Under the pieces are notes generated by a model. It worked only from the letters and a program-made list of their open reading frames with translations, searched no databases and was not told where the DNA came from. A program made the position numbers and the translations under genes. From assembly GCF_905171775.1 (NCBI RefSeq), contig NC_053492.1, forward strand, positions 300,307,865 to 300,371,864: 64,000 nt of DNA, given 5' to 3'. Origin of the DNA: Rana temporaria (Eukaryota > Chordata > Amphibia > Anura > Ranidae). This document shows, piece by piece, positions 53,852 to 64,000 of the stretch (positions within the stretch are counted from its first letter, which is position 1; the number at the start of each line of letters is the position of its first letter).

Positions 53852-55500
53852 GTAACAGCAGCGACGATTCTGCGACTGAGCACAGCGATGGGCGAACTTT
53901 GTGTTCTATTGACTGTGGTACAGATGCGCATCTGGTATGAAAGTTGACGTTGAACACAACAACCCCTTGGCATACTTAATTATTTCTTGCCGATGAGGTT
54001 ATTGAAAATATAGTTACCGAGACAAAATCAGTACAAAGGACAGTTTCCGAGAAGCAGAAAGTGGGAACCAGTGACCAAAGATGCCATTTGGAAATTTCTG
54101 GGCCTAATAATACTTCAGGGAGTGGTGGGGAAACGCCTGCAGAAGTGGTATTGAACAACTAATAAATTACTTGCAACTCCATTCTTTGGCATGGTAATGA
54201 GAGAGTACAGATTTTCCCTGATCGTGAAATATTTACACAAAATAACAAAGAATTTGATAAAACTTCTTATCCTGCACCAAAACTAAAAAGTAAATTTGGG
54301 AAGTATCTCAAATGATTCTGAAGAATTTCCAATGGAGCCATGTGCCAGAAAGATATCAGCATAGATAAAAGTCTAATGGCCTACAAGGGAGAACTCAGCT
54401 GGGTGCAACACATTGCATCAAAGAGCACGATTTGGATGCTATGCGAATCGTCAACATTTGGAATTTAATCATATATACCGGGGATAAGCAATTAGCGGAC
54501 CTCCAGCTGTTGCCAAACTACAAGTCCCATCATGCCTCTGCCTCTGGGTGTCATGCTTGATGCTGTCAGAGTCTCGCTATGCCTCATGGGACTTGTAGTT
54601 TGGCAACATCTGGAGGTCCGCTAATTGCTTATCCCTGATATATACTGTAAAAAAGGAACAAAATTCAACCCAAAATACAGCAACTATGGAAAGGCAACAT
54701 CTTCCGTTCTTTCACGCATTGAGCCATTGCTAAATCAGGGCTATTGAGTAACAACCGACAACTTTTAAACGTCTCCTGAACTTATGAATTTCTTCTGCAA
54801 AACCGATGCCTATGGAACCGTTAGGGCTAAATCGGCACGTCATGCCGCCAATGTTTGGCAATAAAAAGCTAAAGACTGGGGAAATGGTTGCCTGGTAGGA
54901 AGGCAAAATGATGGCACTGCAATGGCGTGACAAGATGGATGTGTGCCCAATGACTACAGTTCAAAATACTTCCACTGTTATGGTACGCACAAAAGGTGGG
55001 AAAGAAATCATGAAGCCACAAGTAGTGCTAGACTACAATAACACCATGGGAGGTGTCGACAGAGCCGACCAAGCAATGACATTCTACCCAGCAAGCAGGA
55101 AAAAGCAAAAGTAGTACTACAGAAGATCTTCAGGCATTCTTCTTGAGCAATGCTTACATTCTGCTCAAAATAAAGAGTGACAAGCCTGTGATTCATTCTG
55201 ACTTCATGTGGAAAGTTGTCAAACGTAACCACAAAACACCATCAATGGCTGTGAATAGAGCTGGACATTGTGCCGTTGGGTGTTGTCAACCCGGAATGCC
55301 TGACTGGTCGTCACTTAATGGACTACATCCCAAACGAGAAAAAGTCAGCACCTACAAGCATGTGTGTGGTTTGTTGCACGAAGCAAGATGACAGTGGAAA
55401 GAAAATCAGAAAGCAAACAAGGCTCCATTGTCCTGATTGTGACGTCGGACTTTGTGCAGTCCTATGTTTCAAAATGTTTCATATCCGTGATGTTTACTAA
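53852..55500 (+). pseudogene. piggyBac-type transposase gene, decayed
   Basis: Plus strand: PVTKDAIWKFLGLIILQGVV, LLATPFFGMVMREYRFSLIV, a DKSLMAYKGELSW-like stretch (TAAAAGTCTAATGGCCTACA), RARFGC, then VVLDYNNTMGGVDRADQAMT, the piggyBac GGVD signature. Near the 3' end a Cys-rich C-terminal domain reads MCVVCCTKQDDSGKKIRKQT and LHCPDCDVGLCAVLCFKMFH. Stops and frame changes lie between them, and a hAT MITE interrupts it at 54479. Family knowledge: such enzymes cut and paste at TTAA. This copy is dead. Confidence 0.9.
54479..54637. mobile_element. hAT MITE (159 bp) with 8-bp target duplication
   Basis: Ends CGGGGATAAGCAATTAGCGG and CCGCTAATTGCTTATCCCTG. The duplication ATATATAC lies at 54471-54478 and 54638-54645. 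The centre ACTACAAGTCCCATCATGCC pairs with GCCTCATGGGACTTGTAGT. Same structural group as 21331-21478. Confidence 0.93.
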
Positions 55501-55689
55501 ACCAATGTGCAATGTCTAGTAATATTGCACACTTGTTTGGAAAAATTTCAGTGTTTTTGGTATGATTACATTATTGAATAAAATTATTTTTTACAATTAT
55601 ATTATAATTTAGGATTAATGCCCCATGTACACTGCTGCTGCTAAACGGAGGTTCAGAGGCAGTTGGACACTTTTTTCAACGGAGGAACT
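55501..55689. other. Spacer with a possible DNA-transposon end
   Basis: TAATGCCCCATGTACACTGC at about 55617 resembles the GCCCTGTACACAC end at 50812, but in the same orientation, so it is not its inverted partner. Otherwise AT-rich. Confidence 0.4.
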
Positions 55690-57010
55690 TTAACCTTAAA
55701 CAGCTGCCTGTAAAACCTTGCAGCCAAAGGAGGCATCCGAAGATGCACTCACATCCACCTTGTAAAACTTTGAGAAGGTGTGGATTGACGACCAGGTCGC
55801 TGCCTTACACACCTGTAACACAGACGCTTGATGGCGGAAAGCCCAAGAGGCACCAATCGCCCTGGTCGAATGCGCCGTAACCTGAAAGGGAGGCGCCCGC
55901 CCCTTTAGGGCATAAGCCTGGAGCATGACCTGTCTGATCCACCTAGAAATGGTGGCCGACAAGACCGCCAGACCCTTCTTAGGACCACTTACTGACACGG
56001 AGTCCGACTTCCGAAACGGAGCAGTAGCAGACAAGTACACCCGTAGGGCCCGAACCACGTCCAAGGAATGCAAAGTGGCCTCCTTCGGGTTTTTCGGCCG
56101 AGGACATAAGGATGGCAAAACAATGTCCTCATTAATGTGAAAAGCCGAAACAACCTTTGGAAGGAATGACGGCTGCGGCCGCAGCACCACCTTATCCTTA
56201 TGGATGACCAAGTAAGGAGCCTTGCAGGACAAGGCCGCCAGTTCAGATACCCATCTGACCGAGGAGAGACTGTAAAGCAGGGTGAAAAATCGGACCCTGC
56301 GACAGAAGATCTTCTCTCGGGGGTAGACGCCAAGGGACGTCTGCCACCAGACACACCAGGTCCGCGTACCAGGGACGGCGCGGCCAATCCAGATTGTTGT
56401 TATCCCCTCGGCTTCCACTCTGCACAGCAGGTGAGGAAGAAGCTTCAGAGGAGGGAAGGCGTAGATTAGGCGATAGTGACCCCATGGTGCCAGCAACGCG
56501 TCTGCCCACGGATCCCTTGACCTGGCCACGAACCGTGACACCTTCCGATTGAGAGGGGACGCCAGAAGGTCCACGTCTGGAGTGCCCCATTTTTGGCACA
56601 GGCTCTGAAACACCTCCGGGTGTAGCGACCATTCTCCTTTGTCTAGCGTTTGGCGACTTAGGTAGTCGGCTTGCCAGTTCAGCACCCCCGGAATGTACAC
56701 GGCCGACAGAGCCGGAACGTACCTTTCTGCCCACCGGAGGATGTGCGTGACTTCCGTCACTGCAGCCAAGCTCCGTGTGTCCCCCTGATGATTGACGTAC
56801 GCCATGGCGTTGTCGGACTGGATCCTGACCGGTCGGTCCTGTAGACCCAGAGACCACTTGGAGAGACAACTTGATCGCTCGGAAGTCCGGGACATTGATT
56901 GGTAGGTGGGACTCCTCCTGCATCATACAGGACAGGAAAATAGCACCCCACAGCAGCGCATCCCCCCCGGTAGTAACGGAGCCCCCAGGGACCCCCCACC
57001 TCACAGTCGC
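55690..57010 (-). pseudogene. DIRS fragment D (RNase H and recombinase)
   Basis: A 399-codon minus-strand frame (55696-56895) joins RNase H (VRIQSDNAMAYVNHQGDTRS) to the recombinase catalytic part: VRWVSELAALSCKAPYL, HSTRAIGASWAFRHQ and SIHTFSKFYKVDV (Arg, His-x-x-Arg and Tyr visible). The core-binding half of the recombinase has been deleted between them. Further right (to about 57010) a broken frame reads PINVPDFRAIKLSL and a GWGAIL-like piece. No terminal repeats or RT. Confidence 0.85.
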
Positions 57011-57639
57011 CACCCAGAAAACGGGGGAAGGAGGGAGAGAAAGGGAGAGAGGAAAGCAGGGCGGACCCTCAATCGATCTCCCAGGAACGCACCAGCGAAC
57101 CACCATGCCAAGGCAAGGGGACACTACTTTCCCATCCTGCAACAACCGGCTGGAGGCATTACAGACAGAACCAACATCCGCTTATGGCATGGCTGTCGGC
57201 CCGGCACACTGTGACACGGCCATAGAGACCGGTCATATGTGTGCCCTGGAGCATGTCGCTCACCGGCCACCCCTGGAGCACGGGGAATGTCGGGGACGGC
57301 CCAGCGCATAGCTAAAGGGCACACGCTCGATGGCCGAACAAGGGGGGGGACTACAAGGATCGAGGATCCAGCCTGTCACCCAGTCGGCAGTTGATTGCAG
57401 ATCCCAGGATCCAAAAAAAAGCAGGAAAAATTAAATAAAAGTGAAAAAAAAAAATCGCCTAAAAACCTCCAGAGCACATGGGCCCAGAGGAGCCATGTCT
57501 TCTAATGTTAGGCAGAAAAAAACTGGGGCTGCGAGAGTGGGATGTACCCCTGGGAGGTGCTGTACTAAAATAAGTGTTTTAACACTTGAAGTGCTGTTTT
57601 TTCTGCCTAAGTCTCTCCTGAAAGGAAGGATATATAACC
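57011..57639. other. Non-coding spacer, possibly DIRS leader remains
   Basis: A purine-rich AGGGAGAGAAAGGGAGAGAG stretch, then GC-rich sequence and an A-run at 57445-57454. Parts may be the leader or terminus of DIRS D or F, but I could not match it. Confidence 0.35.
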
Positions 57640-58020
57640 CTAAGGTCAATGCTGCCGTGTCTGTCCATGAACGGAAGAGGAAGAGAGAATTTCCGTGGAT
57701 GCCATTTTGTGGCTTCACACCAAGCAATATAAGTCTTCCAGACCTTATGATCTTCCTGGTGACAGCTTTTCTAGCATTCACTAGGGTAGATACACCACTG
57801 GTCCCAAGATTCAACGATCCTTCGACACCGTCCATGACTGTAGGGCCAGTCATACTGCCGGCAATTCCAGGATGTTGATGGGCAGGATCTGTTCTGTTCT
57901 TGACCATTTCCCTTGAGCTATGAGCCCCTTTAGGGTCGCTCCCCAGCATGAGTGACTGGCATCTGAAGTCCGTACTCTCCAAGTTACCGGGAGAAAAGAT
58001 TTTCCCTTTTGCAGGTTCTT
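57640..58020 (-). pseudogene. DIRS fragment F (recombinase core to RNase H)
   Basis: The plus-strand text CTTCCAGACCTTATGATCTT and GCATTCACTAGGGTAGATAC matches the recombinase core region of copy C. ATTCCAGGATGTTGATGGGC and TCGCTCCCCAGCATGAGTGA match its RNase H. The segment between them is missing. Short and decayed. Confidence 0.75.
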
Positions 58021-58239
58021 TTAGTCTTTTTCAACATTACAATTCATACCTTTCAATATAAATATACATAAAAATACTAAAACACAAAAACAGTCTCAAT
58101 ATACCCCTAATATTAAAATGTATTATTGATCTCGGTAGTTCTCCTACTAGAAAGTCTATTCCTATATAAAATATACCCCAGTATATACTCCCCTAGTCAA
58201 TGTCACTGATATACAAGGAGGGAGGGCAATAAGAAGAAA

Positions 58240-58610
58240 ATAGAAAACGGATACTAAATAAATGGAACGGGTAGAGAGGAGAGGGAAGGAAAAAAAAAAA
58301 AAAAAAAAAAAAAAAGAGTATAAGAAGAGAGAGAGAGAAAAAAAAAGGGAAGTGTACATAAAAAGCTTAAGAAGGCTCCTCAACAGAGCCTATTGATGGA
58401 TAGCAACATATACCTATCAAATCCACTTCAAAGTGAGATAAAAAAAAAAAAAAAAAAAAAGGGGGAGGGGGGCGGGGACGGGTAAAGTGAACCTATACTT
58501 AAATTTAAGGCGGCTCTTTACCAAGGCCTATTTCTGGGTAGAAACATGTGAATCCATCACATCCACTAAAAATTTGAAAAAAAAAAAAAAAAAAAAAAAA
58601 GGGAGGGGGT
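58240..58610. repeat. Diverged A-rich tandem repeat, about 130-150 bp unit
   Basis: Two clear units, each of the type AAGGCTCCTCAACAGAGCCT...CATATACCTATCAAATCCACT...poly-A then G-rich (poly-A at 58441-58460 and 58577-58600), plus a third poly-A/G-rich block at 58288-58316. It probably belongs to the 3' region of the L1-like element to the right. Confidence 0.65.
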
Positions 58611-58799
58611 TCTTCCCTTCCCCTTCTCTTGTAATTAATTAACTAATTTAGATCCCATTTACCATCTCCAAAGTGATCTTAATACTATTAAACCTAATTT
58701 AAACCTTATTTCTAATATTAAATTGTTGTATGTATATTAAACCAAGTGACTCCTCTAACCCCCAAAAACCTATCCAGAGGGGAAAAAAAAAAAATGAAA

Positions 58800-59420
58800 C
58801 AGGGGAGGGGGGCACAAGGAAGGGAGAAGGAAGGACCCATATCATATGTCCCTCCCATCCCCAATCCCCTCTATATATACCTCCGATTCCCTAAACTCTC
58901 TCCACCCTCTCCAGATCTTAATAAATCTTGGCCTATACTCATTATGGTTTGATAATAACTCCTCTATCAATCTAATTCTGTCAATCTTTCTTAAACCATT
59001 CTCCTATGGATGGCGCTTTTTTTTTCTTCTTTCCAATTCCTTGGAATTAAGACTTTAGCCCCATTCAATAGGTGTGGGACCAGAGACATTCTATATTTTT
59101 TCCTTGTTAATCCTGTATTATGAAACAGGCAATACCGGGGATCTTGTTTCACTTCTATTCCACTAATCTTCTTTATCAGCCTTAGTACCTCTCTCCAATA
59201 TACCTGTATCAATGGGCATTGCCACCATATATGGGCGTGTGTCCCCTCCTCCCCAATCCCTCTACAAACACAAAGGTGATACCTCCTTGTTTATTCTATG
59301 GAGTTTCATTGGAACATAATACCATTTAGTTAAGAGCTTATAATTCATCTCTTTTACCTCTATTAAAGTGGAGTGGACATATTCTAGAACTTGTCTCTTC
59401 TTTCCCTGTTATTGTTTGAT
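58800..59420 (-). pseudogene. L1-like ORF2 C-terminal fragment
   Basis: The minus strand reads HIWWQCPLIQVYWREVLRL, a KKISGIEVKQDPRYCLFHN segment and VPHLLNGAKVLIPRNWKEE. The HIWW-C-P--Q--W motif and LLNGAKVLIPRNWK are the hallmark C-terminal end of L1-type ORF2. No RT or endonuclease part is present, so it is 5'-truncated. The A-rich tandem repeats lie downstream on this strand. Confidence 0.82.
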
Positions 59421-59611
59421 TTAATTCTAATTCCCATACACATACATACACACATATGATATCTCAAGGTTGACCTTTTAGTATTTATAACCCAGCCTAA
59501 GCGGCAGAGCTGGACTGCCCGGGAGCCGTGGCTGCAGCGCTCTCCTTCTCCTCCTCTTGTATCACACACACACAGCGGGCATCTTCCGCTGTGTGTCATG
59601 GAGCGGGTTCT

Positions 59612-59744
59612 GTGTTTGGTGGCCTGATGTGACAAGGTCTCGCCCCCCTAGACCAGCTAATGTGATAGGCAGAACACCGATTCAATCTACTATCACATTA
59701 GCCGGTCTAGGGGGACGGGACCTTATCACACCGTGCCGCCAAAC
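59612..59744. repeat. Fold-back inverted repeat
   Basis: Arms 59612-59668 and 59690-59744: GTTTGGTGGCCTGATGTGAC against the complement of GTCACACCGTGCCGCCAAAC-like sequence, and CTAATGTGATAG against CTATCACATTAG. Moderately diverged. Possibly a small MITE. Confidence 0.75.
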
Positions 59745-59772
59745 AGCGTTTGTGTAAGGTGAGTCTGAAGTG

Positions 59773-59909
59773 GTGATGGGGCAAAGCAAGGCGGCAAGTG
59801 ATGGGGCAAAGCAAGGTGGCAAGTGATGGGGCAAAGCAAGGCGGCAAGTGATGGGGCAAAGCAAGGCGGCAAGTGATGGGGCAAAGCAAGGCGGCAAGTG
59901 ATAGGGCAC
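59773..59909. repeat. Minisatellite, 25-bp unit, 5.5 copies
   Basis: GTGATGGGGCAAAGCAAGGC plus GGCAA is repeated five times from 59773 to 59897 with one or two substitutions, followed by a partial copy. Confidence 0.96.
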
Positions 59910-60181
59910 TGTAAGGCTGCGTTCACGGGCACACTGAGGCTGCAGAGATCAGTACTTATATGCTTTATGTTACTATTGTTAAAGTTGTTAAGTTATTTTT
60001 GGAACTTAATTCTGCTTAAAATATTTAACAGTGTAATTTCATGAGATAATTTACAAGGGCGTGTTTAGGGGCGGACTTAGGGGAGGTGTTGGGTGGGGCA
60101 GGGGAGGTGTTGGGTGGGGCAACTGGTGGCGAGTAACTCTTAAGGCCTGGCTAGTGGCTCAGGACTTGAAATTTTGAGCCC

Positions 60182-60183
<2 letters not shown>
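59910..60183. other. Non-coding spacer
   Basis: It contains a short tandem duplication of GGGGAGGTGTTGGGTGGGGCA (about 60080-60120). Nothing else is recognised. Confidence 0.4.
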
Positions 60184-60237
<54 letters not shown>

Positions 60238-60240
60238 TAT
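60184..60240. repeat. (AT)n microsatellite
   Basis: About 25 AT units. Confidence 0.95.
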
Positions 60241-60269
60241 AAAATGCCCTGTTCTAGAGCCTGTAGCGA

Positions 60270-63040
60270 GTGTTCCCTTGGGCCTTCAAAAGATCCAGTA
60301 CTGGTGCTAGGACCTTTGTGAACACCCGGGGAGCTGTAGCAAGCTGTAGCAAGCACGAAAGGGTAGAGTTACAAACTGAAAATTACATTCCTCAACTGCA
60401 AGTCACAGGAACCTCTGATGAGGCTTAAAGATAGGTACGCGTAAAATACACATTCTTTATATCGATGAAGGCTAAAAAGTCTTCCATCTGGAACAAGGCT
60501 ACAACTGAGCGGACAAACTCCATCCGAATAGACTGGATTAGTAGATACTGGTTCAGGGATCTTGGGTCCAAAATAAATAAATAAATAAATAAATGGGCCC
60601 GGTGACTCCATTTGGTGTTTAACAGTAAAAACAGGTTCGCTCCTTCGGATACAGGAACCTGTACAATCACTCTTTGATGCACTAAATGATGTAGTGCCTG
60701 AAGCAAAAAATCTGAGGGGAAACGCTAGATCTTAAGAACCTCTGAGGGGAAACCACCCGCAACTCCAGCTTGTAACGGCGGAATATAATTGAGGCGACCC
60801 ACTGGTCCTGAATTATTGTTGTTCAAATGTCCGCAAAGTGCAGCAGCCTTCCCTCCACCCGATAGAGTGGGGGCTTCTCTTCAAAAGAAGGGCTTGGCGT
60901 TTGATTTAGAATTTTGGACCCAGAGCTTTTTCTGTCCCTGGCCTAGTGGCTTGCCCGTCTCTAGCGCCCTGTTGGCAGTGAACTGCCTTGGCGCTGAGAC
61001 ATTTGAGGAAGCAGACCCTGAAGTTTTAAACAAGGGATGGCTGGTGCTTTTCTTCACAGGAAGTAGAGCACTCTTCCCTCCAGAAATCCTTTTGGATATA
61101 TTCATCCAAATGATCACCAATAATCGTTCCCCCTGAAAAGGGAAACCTGCCAATAGCTTTTCAAAAGGAATCTCAGCTGACCAGTTCTTAAACCACAAAG
61201 GTCTGTGCACCTGTACAGACAAGAGAGCCAAATGAAAAACCTGCTGTATTGGATCCTTTTTAAAAGGCATCAACAGCAAAACACAGCGCTCGAGGAATAT
61301 TTGTCTTACTTTCAGGCAGATCATATTTCTGGTTGGGCCCATCAGGCCGTATGACCTGATCCTTTACGGACTGGCAGATACCAATGGCTGCAACAGCTGG
61401 CTGAATAGCTGAACTGGCCAAAGAAAAGGACGTTTTTAATAATGACTCCAATTTCTTGTCAACAGGATCCTTCAAGCCCTGTGCATTATCCACCAGATAA
61501 GTTAAGTTCTTGCTTAAGGAAGAGACTGCTGCATCTATGGCTGGCATGCTCCTTCTCTTAACGAACTTTGAATCCATGGGGTATAAAAGGGAAAACATCT
61601 TAAGAGGAACATATTTCTGTCAGGATATTCCCAATCAGCATACACCGCCTGTTCCAGCAGGGAGTGTAGGGGGGAAAGCTTGTGCGGCCTGAAGAGGCCT
61701 CAGGGATCCCAAGAGGACCAGGGGGGCTCAGTCACCTCTGCTTTTTTAAAAGGCAACTTAACCACTTTAGCCCCGGACCATATTGCTGGTCAATGACCGG
61801 GCCAGTTTTTGCGATTCGGCACTGCGTTGTTTTAACTGACAATTGCGCGGTCGTGCCATGTGGCTCCTAAACAAAGTTGGCGTCCTTTTTTCCCCCACAA
61901 ATAGAGCTTTCTTTTGGTGGTATTTGATCACCTCTGCGGTTTTTATTTTTTGCGCTATAAACAAAAATAGAGCGACAATTTTGAAAAAAATAAAAAATGA
62001 ATATTTTTTACTTTTTGCTGTAATAAATATCCCCAAAAATATATATAAAAAAAAAAATCCTCAGTTTAGGCCGATACGTATTCTACTTTTTCAAATTTTT
62101 TGTAAAAAAAAAAAAAAAAAAAAAAAAACGCAATAAGCGTTTTATGACATTTTTATTAATATATATATTTTTTTACTAGTAATGGCGGCGATCAGCGATT
62201 TTTATCGATACTGCGACCATATGGCGGACACTTCTGACACATTTTTGGGACCATTGGCATTTTTATAGCGATCAGTGCTATAAAAATGCATTGATTACTA
62301 TAAAAATGCCACTTGCAGGGAAGGGGTTAACACTAGGGGGCGAGGAAGGGGTTAATTATGTTCCCTGTGTGTGTGTTCCAACTGAATGGGGGGTGGGACT
62401 GACTTGGTGTTCATACATTGTATGAACAGATGATCAGGCATTTCTCCCCTAACAGGACCGGGAGCTGTGTGTTTACACACACAGCTCCTGGTTCTCGCTC
62501 TGTAACGAGCGATCGCAGGTGATCGCGCCCCTATTGGCTGGATCGCGCGATGATATAATATTATGTGATCTCGCGCAGCCGAGCCGACCTGCCGCCGTAA
62601 AACTGCGGCGGCTGGTCGGCAAGCGGTTAAAGGCAGAATGAACCATTTCGGTCAGAGTCAGGATGAAAGCCTCTGTGGCTGAGAGGCAGACATCAACTAG
62701 ATCTCCTTTTGTCCAGATTGCTCAAAAGCAGACTCATCTGCCAGGCACTCCACTGAATCCTGAGCTTTTTTAGCTCTTCCCCATTCTCAACCCATTCCTG
62801 CTCCAAACTAGGAGGATCCAGGGAGGGGGGTCTATCACGCTTCTTGCCACCACCCTGCGGGATGGAGGCAATCATGCCATCAATCCTGTGCTCTAACCCG
62901 GCTAGGGCTGAGGACAGTTCATCCTTGGTGATATGGGGTAAAGCAGCAGTGTTGACTAGGCACAATACCAGATAGGCGCAGCGACTCAGATTGTTTGGAA
63001 GCCTCTGGTCTTTCAGGGGATACAATACAACGCCAATACA
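60270..63040 (-). mobile_element. DIRS fragment E (RT and gag, split by a TTAA MITE)
   Basis: Minus strand. RT pieces at 60270-60710: APRVFTK-like GTGAACACCCGGGGAGC, SIRMEFVRSVVALFQMEDF, LAFIDIKN, HLVHQRVIVQVPVSEG. Gag pieces at 60881-61765: FVKRRSMPAIDAAVSSLSKN, GLKDPVDKKLESLLKTSF, IQPAVAAIGICQSVKDQV. The gag N-terminus at 62640-63025 reads ITKDELSSALAGLEHRIDG and GGGKKRDRPPSLDPPSLEQE. The MITE at 61758-62630 separates the two gag parts. An ATAA microsatellite at 60569-60594 interrupts RT. The recombinase end and both terminal repeats are missing. Confidence 0.85.
61758..62630. mobile_element. TTAA MITE inserted in DIRS E gag
   Basis: Left TTAACCACTTTAGCCCCGGA and right CTGGTCGGCAAGCGGTTAA, with TTAA at both borders. 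Removing it restores the gag-region text that copy B shows uninterrupted (AGGCAACTTAAA). The interior matches 2500-4001 closely (ACAATTGCGCGGTCGTGC, TTTTGCGCTATAAACAAAAA). Confidence 0.92.
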
Positions 63041-64000
63041 ACACCATAACTAGGTTCATCAGGAACAACGGATGACATAGGTGTGCCCTTCCCTGTAGTG
63101 GTAGTCCCACTCATCTTTTATGAAGACATTTAATAGCCACAAAAAGAGAAGAGTATCTGGGTGTAGATTTAACACACCTCAGAAGGGAGACCCTTTAATA
63201 GGGCTCACCAAGCTCCGATACAACTATCTAGCTAAGCACTATAGCCTGCCAAGCAACACTTGGTGACTCACGTGACCCGGGTAAGGAGATATGAAATGCT
63301 ACAAATGCCTGTTCAGCGCCTGATCTGTATCCCACAGCTGCCTGAAAGTACCGCATGCTTGGCCTACACACCTTAAATAAGCTGGGTGTGCCCAGATAGA
63401 GGCTACTGCGCATCTGCGGCAAAGCCGCCAAATAAACTGCCAAGTCCAGCGGTGCTTTTGCAAATGCACGTGTGCCATGGCGAACCAAGGCAAACAAATT
63501 ACACAGTTGTGCTCCCATCCTACAGGTAAAAAAACAAAAGGTACACTTTGCAAACACCCACAGGGTGGGCTGAGGTGGAGAGGTAGGCAGACTTGGTCAC
63601 AATCGCCACCTCAGCCAATCAGAGAAAGCTTTGTAATCAAAGAACACAAAGCTCCCTGTGAAAGACTGAGCAGATCACCCAGAATTCATTTTGTTCTGGA
63701 AGTAGTACGAGAAACAGTGCTGTACTGCATATATTGTAAGTAGCGGAAGTTACACACAGTTTATACAGTGCTCACAGCCGCTGCATCCGTAAGTGAAGCA
63801 AATGGGCAATTTGCACCAGCTTCGTCCAAACGATTTAAGGGTTCACTGAAACCTGGAGTTGTGCTTTACGCAAAGTTTATGCAACAGTTTTCTCGTGAAT
63901 TTGCAACCTCTATTCCTGGGCAGCCCAATTGTGACAACATTCAGGTTTTGGGACAGATTTCTTACTGAAGACAAAGTTTCACTCTAAACACAGTTTGGAA
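63041..64000. other. Right end of window, no gene supported
   Basis: Probably leader sequence of DIRS E at first, then non-coding. A 66-codon frame at 63768-63968 (+) starts MLTAAASVSEANGQFAPAS and stops inside the window. It has no family pattern, no visible splice sites and sits next to repeats, so it is not called as a gene. Confidence 0.4.

Noticed and set aside
59682..59932. Repeated CPITCRLALPHHLPPCFAPS-like frames
   Set aside because: They are the 25-bp minisatellite translated in all three frames of one strand.
63768..63968. A 66-codon frame near the right end as a host exon or small gene
   Set aside because: No recognised family, no clear acceptor or donor, and other frames of this size occur by chance throughout the window.
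38409..64000. Upstream REPS1 exons (first EH domain)
   Set aside because: I looked for peptides of the first EH domain and the linker before DQTTVR on the minus strand and could not support any; they may be beyond the window.

Overview
This window looks like vertebrate nuclear DNA from an anuran amphibian, most likely a ranoid frog. It holds no bacterial operon or phage signal. The only host gene I recognise is REPS1 (RalBP1-associated Eps-domain protein 1), read on the minus strand. Eight consecutive coding exons lie between 38408 and 1. All have AG acceptors and GT donors, and their phases join without a break, giving about 833 coding bases. They cover the second EH domain and part of the following Ser/Pro-rich region. 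The gene continues past position 1 (3' side). Its upstream exons (first EH domain) were not found to the right of 38408. The amphibian assignment is an inference from the repeat content: many DIRS tyrosine-recombinase retrotransposons, TTAA-target MITEs, Tc1/mariner, hAT, Harbinger-like and L1-like remnants.

Layout. 1-13000: REPS1 exons separated by introns with a chain of TTAA-flanked MITEs (1900-4001, 8164-9308, 10960-11775) and two Tc/mariner elements (5321-6776, 7075-8148). 15011-23380: a DIRS cluster in which one DIRS copy (B, 15830-21196) sits inside an older one (A, 15011-15829 plus 21197-22745). A is also hit by a 148-bp hAT MITE, and a further DIRS tail (G) follows. 23800-31350: three REPS1 exons with nested Harbinger/hAT/Tc1 repeats and an L1-like remnant. 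32672-37926: a MITE with a nested MITE, then a 2.1-kb insertion with a 16-bp target duplication. That insertion is almost entirely one palindrome (two 968-bp arms, no indel), and its axis falls in a hammerhead-ribozyme-like core. 38246-38408: the most upstream exon seen.

41593-47594: the best-preserved DIRS element (C), with 140-bp inverted terminal repeats, an internal complementary region matching the circle junction, a 429-codon gag, RT, RNase H and tyrosine recombinase. Its RT/RNase H frame is broken by an indel and a stop, so this copy is not autonomous as read. 50800-55500: a decayed piggyBac-type transposase gene, split by a 2.66-kb TTAA element that carries a hAT element with an 8-bp TSD, which in turn holds a fold-back and a roughly 44-bp-unit minisatellite. 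55690-63040: three more DIRS fragments (D, F, E), an L1-like ORF2 tail, a 25-bp minisatellite and a TTAA MITE inside DIRS E gag.

All seven DIRS copies or fragments have their coding strand on the minus strand, the same as REPS1. The biology visible here is a long-intron host gene shaped by successive layers of transposition, and target-site duplications give the order of many events. I found no rRNA, tRNA or CRISPR array and no complete host gene.
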